44,124 nucleotides of DNA from JAFIHK01 sp041441455 (GTDB lineage Bacteria; Bacteroidota; Bacteroidia; Bacteroidales; UBA932), in contig JASDTB010000099.1 in NCBI GenBank assembly GCA_041441455.1, forward strand, positions 1-44,124, given 5' to 3'. The position numbers and the translations under genes were made by a program. Shown here one piece after another: positions 16,249-23,947 of the stretch; within the stretch, counting starts at the first letter, position 1, and each line of letters starts with the position of its first letter. The notes below the pieces were generated by a model, which had not been told where the DNA came from, made no database searches, and saw only the letters and a program-made list of their open reading frames with translations.

Positions 16249-16341
16249 ATGCCAAGCGGAAAGAAAAGAAAAAGACACAAAATGGCGACACACAAGCGTA
16301 AAAAACGCTTGCGCAAAAACAGACATAAAAAGAAAAAGTAG
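16249..16341 (+). CDS. 30-residue Lys/Arg-rich protein conserved in Bacteroidota
   Basis: ATG 16249 to TAG 16339-16341 gives 30 residues beginning MPSGKKRKRHKMATHKRKKR and ending in KKKK. Twenty of 30 residues are Lys, Arg or His, so it must bind nucleic acid, most likely rRNA. From memory nearly the same peptide occurs in many Bacteroidota as an unnamed protein, and the phylum's ribosome has lineage-specific small proteins; whether this is one of them I cannot say. It lies 31 bp after HU and 80 bp before the RNase G gene, and a strong hairpin follows it. Often missed by gene callers because of its size. Confidence 0.85.
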   Translation: MPSGKKRKRHKMATHKRKKRLRKNRHKKKK

Positions 16342-16371
16342 TTGCTTTTTGAGTCTTTAGTGTGTGATGAT

Positions 16372-16411
16372 CTAAAGCAAATCGCAAGATTTGCTTTGGA
16401 TTCTTTTATTT
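16372..16411 (+). terminator. Strong hairpin with GCAA tetraloop before RNase G gene
   Basis: AAAGCAAATC (16374-16383) pairs perfectly with GATTTGCTTT (16388-16397) around a GCAA (GNRA) loop; C16372-G16399 and a T-G wobble extend the stem to 12 pairs. ATTCTTTTATTT follows. It fits an intrinsic terminator for HU and the small protein, or an attenuator or processing site in the RNase G leader, since the start codon is only 22 bases further on. Confidence 0.7.
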
Positions 16412-16421
16412 AAAAATGTAG

Positions 16422-17972
16422 ATGGAGAAAGATCTAATTATTGATGTAAACTCTACCGAAGTAACGATTGCCCTGCTCGAAAATCATAGACTGATCGAGT
16501 TGAACAAAGAACAGAACAACGGTAGTTTTTCGGTAGGAGATGTTTATTTAGGAAAAGTTAAAAGGATTATGCCTGCACTTAACGCAGCCTTTGTCGACAT
16601 TGGCGACGAAAAGGATGCGTTCATTCACTATCTCGATTTAGGTCTCTCATTCAAAGCTTTGGACAATTTTACAAGGCAAATTACTCAGTCTAGAAATTAT
16701 CAAAATCTCTACTCCTCAGTTAAACTAGGGGAGATCCTCGAAAAAGAGGGTAAAATTGCAGATGTATTAAAACCTGGTCAGCATATTGTTGCACAAATAG
16801 TTAAAGAGCCAATTTCTACTAAGGGCTCTCGTCTTACTGCCGAAATTTCTATAGCAGGCAGAAACATGGTTTTGATGCCATTCGCAGATAAAGTTAACAT
16901 CTCTCAGAAGATTCAGTCAAAAGAGGAGCGTAAACGTTTAGAGAGGCTTGTGTATAGTATATTACCACCAAATTATGGGGTAATTATTCGTACTGCAGCC
17001 GAAGGTAAACGTGCAGCTGTACTTGACGCAGAATTAAAATCGCTTGTAAGAAAATGGGAAGAATCTTGGCCGAAGATGGCTAAAGCATCTCCTCCTCAAT
17101 TGCTTTTTACTGAAAATAGTAGAACTACAACGATTCTTCGAGATTTGCTAAACGAAACATTTACAAACGTATATGTAAATGATGAGATTGTATTTTCGGA
17201 GGTTAAAGAGTATATCTCATTAATCTCTCCGGAACATGAAAAGATTGTTAAGCTCTATAAGGGCAATGTACCGATTTTCGATAATTTCGATGTTACAAAA
17301 CAGATAAGAGGGGCTTTTGGCAAAGTCGTCCCAATTAAACAGGGAGCTTATCTAGTTATAGAGCATACTGAGGCTTTGCATGTAATTGATGTCAACAGCG
17401 GTATTCGTGCCAAAACTGGTGCAGATCAAGAGCAAAACGCTTTTGATGTAAATATGAACGCCGCAGATGAAATTGCTCGTCAGCTAAGATTGAGAGATAT
17501 GGGTGGAATCATTATCGTTGACTTTATCGATATGGACCACAACGAGAACAAGGTGAAACTCTTTAAGCATATGCAAACATTGATGCTTAATGATAGAGCG
17601 AAACATAATATCTTGCCAATCACAAAGTTTGGACTGATGCAGATAACTCGTCAAAGAGTTCGTCCTGCAACAGAGATTAACACATCCGAAACTTGTCCTA
17701 CCTGTAATGGAACCGGAAAAGTAGGTTCTAGTATTTTGATTGCAGACAACATTGAGAGACAATTAGCCTATTATGTTAAAGATAAAGGCCATAAATCATT
17801 ATCTCTTAAAGTAAATCCCATAATTTATTCTCACCTTACAAGAGGCTTGTTCTCTTTGAGATTAAAATGGATGTACAAATTTAAATGCTCTTTAAAAGTA
17901 ATCTCATCAAGTGAGAACTCATTATTAGAGTATATTTGGTTGAATACTAAAGGAGAAAGAATAGAATATTAA
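16422..17972 (+). CDS. rng: Ribonuclease E/G family endoribonuclease
   Basis: Single-strand-specific endoribonuclease for rRNA maturation and mRNA decay. S1 RNA-binding domain at about 38-130 (GDVYLGKVKRIMPALNAAFV), then the 5'-sensor/RNase H-like region, and the catalytic DNase-I-like part with Asp323 (VIDVNSG) and Asp367 (IIIVDFIDM), equal to E. coli RNase E Asp303/Asp346. The Zn-link Cys pair is C425/C428 in CPTCNGTGKV. 516 residues with no long C-terminal scaffold, so it is the short RNase G type. The start MEKDLIIDVNSTEVTIALLE is typical. The stop overlaps the convergent methyltransferase gene by 4 bp. Confidence 0.95.
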   Translation: MEKDLIIDVNSTEVTIALLENHRLIELNKEQNNGSFSVGDVYLGKVKRIMPALNAAFVDIGDEKDAFIHYLDLGLSFKALDNFTRQITQSRNYQNLYSSVKLGEILEKEGKIADVLKPGQHIVAQIVKEPISTKGSRLTAEISIAGRNMVLMPFADKVNISQKIQSKEERKRLERLVYSILPPNYGVIIRTAAEGKRAAVLDAELKSLVRKWEESWPKMAKASPPQLLFTENSRTTTILRDLLNETFTNVYVNDEIVFSEVKEYISLISPEHEKIVKLYKGNVPIFDNFDVTKQIRGAFGKVVPIKQGAYLVIEHTEALHVIDVNSGIRAKTGADQEQNAFDVNMNAADEIARQLRLRDMGGIIIVDFIDMDHNENKVKLFKHMQTLMLNDRAKHNILPITKFGLMQITRQRVRPATEINTSETCPTCNGTGKVGSSILIADNIERQLAYYVKDKGHKSLSLKVNPIIYSHLTRGLFSLRLKWMYKFKCSLKVISSSENSLLEYIWLNTKGERIEY

Positions 17973-19150
17973 TATTTTTTACAGCAGATTATTTGCTTTT
18001 CGCCAAAACAATCTGTTGTTCCAAAAAGATAAATTTCGCCTCCTTCTTCAATTTTGAGTTTTTTCCTGAGCTCCTCGCTCTTTAACGGAAAATTTCTCAC
18101 TGAAATATTAGCTTTCGGATATTTTTCAAAAATGTCCGAAAGTTTTTGTTTTTTAAAGGGGTAGATTTTTTCAATCAAGAATACCCTTCCAGGGAAATTG
18201 TCTGTCAAATTGGAACTTGTATATAAATGTGAGCTTTTTTCTAATTTGCAGATTCCAAAAGTATTAGCTACTAATTTAAAGGCTCCAGATTTTAAGATAC
18301 TACTATTTGGTTCATATAGGAATGTGCCCTCTTTTGGGATGTCAAATTTGATCGATGCCTCTCGCTCTTGCTGCAATGTGTGGCAAAATGATTCAGTTTT
18401 ATATCCCTGAATATTGATAGAAAAGATATCATATTCGGAGTTAGTGTTGTTGTTTTTATCGAGAACGAAAAGCAGCTCTTTACATTCGTTATTTACCGAA
18501 ATTATATATACTGCCGAAACAGAACCAAGTTCATTAACAGATTTTGTGATATCGGACATTGGAGAGAGCTTTACAACAATCTTTGGAGCAAATTCAAAAA
18601 GATGATTTTTTAATTCCGAAATGTTGGGAGAACAATCGGCTATCGCGTACATACGACGATTATTTTCATCTCTTCTAGAAGGATCGCAATAGATAACATC
18701 GCAAAGGGGAAGTGTACTTTGATTATTAATTTCTGATGAATTAATTTCGATATTTTTTACACCCAAAATTCCGAAATTATGACTAACAACGGAGGCCAAT
18801 TGCTTATTGGTTTCGTAATAATGGACTCTTTTAGAGACTTTTGAAATATAAAAACTATCAACTCCAAATCCACCAGTTATATCACATACGATCTTATCTT
18901 CGAAGAATTGTTGTTTGAACTGAGCAGTATGATAAGAACTTGATTGTTCTAAAGAGACTCTTGCAGGAATTATCAAATTAAAATTGCAATACCACTCAGG
19001 TACTTTCTCCTTTATTTTTTGCATTCCATAAATAAATGATGCTGCATCCGACATAGAAAAATCAGATCTCTCGCCCGATTTGAGTGCAATCTCAGATGGA
19101 TTTCGATCAATATTTTGCTTGACGAATTGTATAAAACTGTCGGAATACAT
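17969..19150 (-). CDS. SAM-dependent methyltransferase, THUMP-like family
   Basis: 393 residues. The central Rossmann fold has SAM motif I VCDITGGFGVDSFYIS (about 108-123) and motif IV VIYCDPSRRDENNRR with the DPSRR signature; VVKLSPMSDI follows. The C-terminal part (about 290-393) fits the THUMP-like domain found with this family in Bacteroidota. The substrate is not known; RNA is likely given the fold. Its start overlaps the stop of the GT39 gene by one base, so it is probably the third gene of the MATE-GT39-methyltransferase operon. It converges on the RNase G gene with a 4-bp overlap. Confidence 0.82.
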   Translation of the reverse strand: MYSDSFIQFVKQNIDRNPSEIALKSGERSDFSMSDAASFIYGMQKIKEKVPEWYCNFNLIIPARVSLEQSSSYHTAQFKQQFFEDKIVCDITGGFGVDSFYISKVSKRVHYYETNKQLASVVSHNFGILGVKNIEINSSEINNQSTLPLCDVIYCDPSRRDENNRRMYAIADCSPNISELKNHLFEFAPKIVVKLSPMSDITKSVNELGSVSAVYIISVNNECKELLFVLDKNNNTNSEYDIFSINIQGYKTESFCHTLQQEREASIKFDIPKEGTFLYEPNSSILKSGAFKLVANTFGICKLEKSSHLYTSSNLTDNFPGRVFLIEKIYPFKKQKLSDIFEKYPKANISVRNFPLKSEELRKKLKIEEGGEIYLFGTTDCFGEKQIICCKKY

Positions 19151-20748
19151 TAAAATGAAGGTGAAGTTAATGTCGAATCGGGAAGGGTAGTCATCTCTCT
19201 AAATCTGAAAATTTCATACCTCTCTGCAGGTTTTCCCATCCTGAAAATATAGACTGTCTTAGCAAGTTCTGTTGACTTGAAATACCTTTCTCCGATCTCA
19301 TTGACTCCATCAAATCTCTCTTTAGATGATCTGAGATAATATACACTCTCTCCAATCTTAAAGCCTCCAATGTCTTTGGTAATCCAAGCGTATTTATGAG
19401 TATCGCTAAGTGGACCAATAGTTTTTACTACGCTCTTTGCAGGTCGAGCAACGTAATAATCTAGATGGGCTGCAGGGAACCATTTATAAGAGACAATTGC
19501 AGAATGACGGTTCATAATGCCATGATTGACATCATACTCTCTGACTTTATTGAACTCTTTAGACAACGTCTCCCAGCCATACATATCTAAGGTAAAGTCG
19601 TATTTACCAAGTGGAAGATCTGATTTTTGTTTGACTTCGAAGTTTAGTATTCCTGTATGTATATGAATAAATCCAACTGTAACTACAACTGTTATTAACC
19701 AAATAGCTCGTTTGAGTGGAGCCGGTATACTCGTTCCAATATTTCTACTCTTATATTTTTCAGATAACCAGGCACCTGCAATGATCATTAATCCATAATA
19801 TCCTGGAGCTGACCAATGTGGTAAAGTGTCTCTAAACATTGAAAAGAATAGAAAACAGAGAATAATTGGAAAAGAGACTAAAGCTAAAAGCATAAATTGT
19901 CGCTTTTCCAGGAATTTGACTTTAGAATATGCTATTAAAGCTGAGATAATGATTACTACGTTTACTGGGTTGTTATAAAGGAAATTTCCTATAATTTCTC
20001 TTCCGAATGAGACAATATTGAAGCCCTCTCCAAAGAAAGAGACCCTGTTGCCATGGAACGTAAAGCTGATGAAGTTATTATTTAAGTTCCATATTAAAAT
20101 TGGTAATAAGAACAGGGCACTAACGATTATTGCCAAATATAAGAATGGATCTTTGAGCCTTTTTCTATCGAAAAACAGAATATACAGACCAGCACCTACC
20201 CATAAGAAGGCGGCAGAATATTTTGAAAGCATTGCCATTCCGATGAATAATCCAGCTAATATTATTGCGAAATTGCATAGGGCTCTGCTCTCTGGGCATT
20301 CTCCATATTTTTTGAATAGTGCTTCGTGTAAAAAGTAAATTGATAATAGGAAAAATATACTTTGTGGAGTATCGGGTAGAATAAATGTGCCTAAAATTAT
20401 TGAACAATAAATAGATGTAGTGTAAAGAATTGAGGCATAAAATCCTGCCGCTTCATCTTTAATTCTTCGACCTATAATATAGATAATCCATGTGTTAGCA
20501 GACCCGATTACAATTGAACAGAGTCTGATAAAAAGCTCACTGTTCAAATTTAAATTGACTGTAAAGAGTTGAATTAGCCAGCCTATCATTGGTGGGTGGT
20601 CGAAATGGCTTAAATCGGGATACATTGCGTAACTCCAATAGTATACCTCGTCGTTTCCAAGCTCTAGAGAGGCAGCTAGAAAGGCTCTAACTAGAGCAGA
20701 GATGCCAATGATAATTAGCAATGGCTTTTTGAATGCCGACTCTTTCAT
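19150..20748 (-). CDS. Glycosyltransferase family 39 (ArnT-like) membrane protein
   Basis: 532 residues, polytopic. The N-terminal loop carries the GT39/GT83 signature: acidic pair Asp33-Glu34 in GNDEVYYWSYAMYPDLSHFD followed by HPPMIGW (51-57). These enzymes use polyprenyl-phosphate sugars in the periplasm to glycosylate lipid A or proteins. About ten spans follow, then a soluble C-terminal domain (about 375-532). Its ATG overlaps the MATE gene's stop by 4 bp (ATGA type), and its stop overlaps the methyltransferase start by one base. Acceptor unknown. Confidence 0.88.
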   Translation of the reverse strand: MKESAFKKPLLIIIGISALVRAFLAASLELGNDEVYYWSYAMYPDLSHFDHPPMIGWLIQLFTVNLNLNSELFIRLCSIVIGSANTWIIYIIGRRIKDEAAGFYASILYTTSIYCSIILGTFILPDTPQSIFFLLSIYFLHEALFKKYGECPESRALCNFAIILAGLFIGMAMLSKYSAAFLWVGAGLYILFFDRKRLKDPFLYLAIIVSALFLLPILIWNLNNNFISFTFHGNRVSFFGEGFNIVSFGREIIGNFLYNNPVNVVIIISALIAYSKVKFLEKRQFMLLALVSFPIILCFLFFSMFRDTLPHWSAPGYYGLMIIAGAWLSEKYKSRNIGTSIPAPLKRAIWLITVVVTVGFIHIHTGILNFEVKQKSDLPLGKYDFTLDMYGWETLSKEFNKVREYDVNHGIMNRHSAIVSYKWFPAAHLDYYVARPAKSVVKTIGPLSDTHKYAWITKDIGGFKIGESVYYLRSSKERFDGVNEIGERYFKSTELAKTVYIFRMGKPAERYEIFRFREMTTLPDSTLTSPSF

Positions 20749-22115
20749 AATTTGTGGTAGAAATTAGCTGTATTATGTTTAATCATATAATTTGTAATCT
20801 TGTTGAAACGCCATAAGAATAGCAAGGCAACAAAAATTAGTCCTAATAATAAGCCTATCCATACTCCAACAGCACCCATTTCAAAAACAAAGCCACATAC
20901 ATACCCTAGAGGAAGGCAGACAAAATAGTATGCAATAACGGATAAAATCAAAGGAATTTTAACATCCGACAGAGCTCTTAGGCAAGCTATACAAGATAAC
21001 TGGATTGCATCGAAGATCTGGAAGAGTGCAGAGATAATTAATAGTGATGATGCAATTTTAACAACTTCTAAATCTGTGGTATAAATAAATGGAATATAAT
21101 CTTTGAAAAGTATATAACAAATGCCGCTAATTGACATAAGTGCAACACTTAAATGGATTGCGGCAAATCCAGCTTTTCTTGTTGCAACATAATCTCCAAA
21201 ACCATATTGGTGAGATACTCTTATTGTAGCTGCTGCACCAACTCCTAACGCTAGCATGAAAGAGAAACTGCTCATCGACATTGCAATTTGATGTGCTGCT
21301 AAAGGAGACTTCCCTGTCCATCCAACCATGATTGCACTTAAACTAAATGCTGTGATCTCAATAAGATTCTGAAAAGAGAGAGGAACGGAGGTTTTTAACA
21401 GATCCTTTATTACAAGCTTGTCGAAGAGTTTTTTCTTAAACCGTTTAACATATTGTTTGTAGATACTGACTCTGTATAATATATAACAAAAGGCAGCTAG
21501 CATGAAGATTCTACTTATAAGTGTAGCAAGAGCAGCTCCTGCAACTCCCATTTTATCACATCCTAAATGACCATAGATTAAAACCCAGTTTAGGAAAATA
21601 TTCATCAGATTGCCGGTAATTGTAATGTACATTGCATATTTTGTGATACCGATCCCCTCTGAGAACTGTCTAATTCCAAAAAACATAAGGAATGGAATCA
21701 TAGAAGGGAGGATAATGTCGTAATAATCATATGCATTTTCAACAACTTCTGGATGTTGCCCCATGTGAGACATAAATAATCCAGCAACATACATAACCCC
21801 TGTTAAGATAATTGTAGTTACGAAATTAAGTGCAAGGGAGTTTTGGAAAAAAGATGTAACTTTTTCATGATCACCTTTACCAAAATTTTGACCAATATGA
21901 GGGGTTAAACCTTGAGTAAAACCTATGCCAAAAACCATCCCAAGAATAAAAATTGAGTTGGCAAATGAGACAGAGGCAAGTTCTGCTGTGCCTAAATGTC
22001 CAACCATAATATTATCTGCAAGATGTACAGAGACCTGCCCTGCTTGTGTTAGCATGACTGGTAGTGCGACATTTAGATTTCTTTTATAATAGGGGATGTA
22101 TTCCTTCAAATTCAT
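20745..22115 (-). CDS. MATE family multidrug/metabolite efflux transporter
   Basis: 456 residues from ATG 22115 (MNLKEYIPYYKRNLNVALPV). Twelve spans, with the paired MatE repeats: MLTQAGQVSVHLADNIMVGH and, in the second half, FQNLIEITAFSLSAIMVGWT. Export of drugs or organic cations coupled to Na+ or H+ is the family role. A longer frame opens at 22160, but the TATATTTG box lies between it and ATG 22115 with only 4 bp to spare, so the 15 extra residues are probably not made and the mRNA may have no leader. First gene of a three-gene overlapping operon. Confidence 0.92.
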   Translation of the reverse strand: MNLKEYIPYYKRNLNVALPVMLTQAGQVSVHLADNIMVGHLGTAELASVSFANSIFILGMVFGIGFTQGLTPHIGQNFGKGDHEKVTSFFQNSLALNFVTTIILTGVMYVAGLFMSHMGQHPEVVENAYDYYDIILPSMIPFLMFFGIRQFSEGIGITKYAMYITITGNLMNIFLNWVLIYGHLGCDKMGVAGAALATLISRIFMLAAFCYILYRVSIYKQYVKRFKKKLFDKLVIKDLLKTSVPLSFQNLIEITAFSLSAIMVGWTGKSPLAAHQIAMSMSSFSFMLALGVGAAATIRVSHQYGFGDYVATRKAGFAAIHLSVALMSISGICYILFKDYIPFIYTTDLEVVKIASSLLIISALFQIFDAIQLSCIACLRALSDVKIPLILSVIAYYFVCLPLGYVCGFVFEMGAVGVWIGLLLGLIFVALLFLWRFNKITNYMIKHNTANFYHKL

Positions 22116-22119
22116 TCTG

Positions 22120-22127
22120 CAAATATA
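22120..22127 (-). promoter_or_regulatory. -7 promoter box TATATTTG, 4 bp from MATE ATG
   Basis: Minus-strand TATATTTG, then CAGA, then ATG. The same geometry as trmD. It places the transcript start on or beside the start codon and argues against the upstream ATG at 22160. Confidence 0.6.
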
Positions 22128-22143
22128 CTCTACTTTGTGTAAT

Positions 22144-22175
22144 ATTGGAATATTGAGCATTAATGATTAAATTTG
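22144..22175 (+). promoter_or_regulatory. -33/-7 promoter of phosphohexomutase gene
   Basis: ATTG (22144-22147), 20-bp spacer, TAAATTTG (22168-22175). The leader to ATG 22211 is about 30 bases. It diverges from the MATE promoter, with the two -7 boxes 40 bp apart. Confidence 0.6.
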
Positions 22176-22210
22176 TTTTATATAGAAACGAAATTTAAAT
22201 TATTAAATAT

Positions 22211-23941
22211 ATGTCTGACAATTATTTAGAGATTGCCAATTCTTGGTTGAACGGAAATTTTGACGTTGAGACAAAAAGTGAGATTAAACGCCTAATGTCT
22301 GATAATCCAAAGGAGCTGGAGGATAGCTTTTATAGAAACTTGGAATTTGGTACCGGAGGTTTGCGAGGAGTAATGGGTGTTGGTACAAACAGAATGAACA
22401 AATATACTGTTGGTATGGCTACACAAGGCTTGGCAAACTACATAAACAAGAATTTTTCGGATAAAGAACAAATATCGGTTGCTGTCTCTTTTGACAGTAG
22501 AAACCTTAGTAAAGAGTTTGCTAAAATCACTGCAGATGTATTTGCTGCAAATGGATTTGTTGTCTATTTATATAGAGAGTTAAGACCAACTCCACAATTG
22601 AGCTTCACGTTAAGAAATCTTAAATGTCAAGCTGGTGTGATGATTACTGCATCACATAATCCGAAAGAGTACAATGGTTATAAAGTATACTGGGAAGATG
22701 GTGCACAAATAACAGCTCCCCACGATAAAAATATTATTGAAGAGGTTTTAAGAATTACAGATCCTTCTCAGGTTAAATTCTCTGAGGGCGCAGGAAGAAT
22801 CCAGATACTTGGAGAAGAGGCTGATGAGGCGTATTTGAATGCTATTCTTCAGCTTACTTTAAGCCCAGAATTAGTTAAAAAACATAATAATTTTAAGATT
22901 GTCTACACACCTCTTCATGGAACTGGAGTTAGCATGGTGCCAGAAGCCCTGTCTCGCGCTGGCTTTAAAAATGTGATTAAAGTTGAAGAACAGTGTGTTG
23001 CAGATGGAAATTTTCCTACGGTAAAATCACCTAATCCAGAGGAGACATCTGCTTTAGAGATGGCTTTAAAATTAGCTGGAGATGTAAATGCAGACTTAGT
23101 AATGGCTACAGATCCAGATGCCGACAGACTAGGTATAGCCGTAAGAGATAATGAGGGAAAGTTGATCCTTTTGAATGGAAATCAGACAGCTGCTATTTTG
23201 ACCTACTATATTTTGGAACGAAGAAGGGAGACATCTCGTCTTAAGAAAGAGCACTATATGGTAAAGACAATTGTGACGACTGATCTCCTTAAATCCATAG
23301 CAGACAAGTATTCTGTTGACATGTACAATGTTCTTACAGGATTCAAATTCATTGCCGAAATTGTAAGGATGAATGAAGGTAAGAGAGAATTTATTGGAGG
23401 AGGCGAGGAGAGTTATGGCTTTAATTTGGGTGAGTTTGTAAGAGACAAAGATGCTGTAATATCTTGTTGTTTAGTTGCTGAAGCTGCCGCTTGGGCTGCT
23501 GAACGAGGAAAATCATTGTACGAATTGCTAATTGACATATATGTTGAATTTGGATTCTATAAAGAGCATCTTCTTTCTGTAACCAAAAAGGGAAAGGATG
23601 GGGTAGAGCAGATTAAAAACATTATGACAAGACTAAGAGAGAACCCATTAGAGACAATTGATGGCTCAAGAGTAGTGTTGATTCATGATTATAAAAGGCA
23701 AGAGACAACTGATTTAATTAGCGATTTACGTTACAGAATCAATCTGCCAAAATCCGATGTTATGCAGTTCGTGTGTGCCGACAACACAATTGTATCTGTA
23801 AGGCCATCGGGAACTGAACCAAAAATCAAATACTATTTTGGAGTAAAAGAGATTATAAAATCAGCCTCTGAATTCGAAGAGGCCAATAAAATACTAACCG
23901 AAAAAATAAACAGGCTCGTGGAGAGCATGTCGAATCTTTAG
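22211..23941 (+). CDS. Phosphoglucomutase/phosphomannomutase family enzyme
   Basis: 576 residues, alpha-D-phosphohexomutase superfamily; interconverts hexose 1- and 6-phosphates for glycogen, LPS and capsule sugars. Phosphoserine loop ITASHNPKEYNGYK with Ser148, metal loop ATDPDADRLG with Asp301/303/305, sugar-specificity loop GGGEESYG (397-404; GEES favours glucose) and phosphate-binding VRPSGTEPKIKYYF. The FGTGGLRGVMG start region and length fit the PGM2-like group. Good promoter upstream; the GH3 gene begins 6 bp after its stop. Confidence 0.94.
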   Translation: MSDNYLEIANSWLNGNFDVETKSEIKRLMSDNPKELEDSFYRNLEFGTGGLRGVMGVGTNRMNKYTVGMATQGLANYINKNFSDKEQISVAVSFDSRNLSKEFAKITADVFAANGFVVYLYRELRPTPQLSFTLRNLKCQAGVMITASHNPKEYNGYKVYWEDGAQITAPHDKNIIEEVLRITDPSQVKFSEGAGRIQILGEEADEAYLNAILQLTLSPELVKKHNNFKIVYTPLHGTGVSMVPEALSRAGFKNVIKVEEQCVADGNFPTVKSPNPEETSALEMALKLAGDVNADLVMATDPDADRLGIAVRDNEGKLILLNGNQTAAILTYYILERRRETSRLKKEHYMVKTIVTTDLLKSIADKYSVDMYNVLTGFKFIAEIVRMNEGKREFIGGGEESYGFNLGEFVRDKDAVISCCLVAEAAAWAAERGKSLYELLIDIYVEFGFYKEHLLSVTKKGKDGVEQIKNIMTRLRENPLETIDGSRVVLIHDYKRQETTDLISDLRYRINLPKSDVMQFVCADNTIVSVRPSGTEPKIKYYFGVKEIIKSASEFEEANKILTEKINRLVESMSNL

Positions 23942-23947
23942 AGTCTA

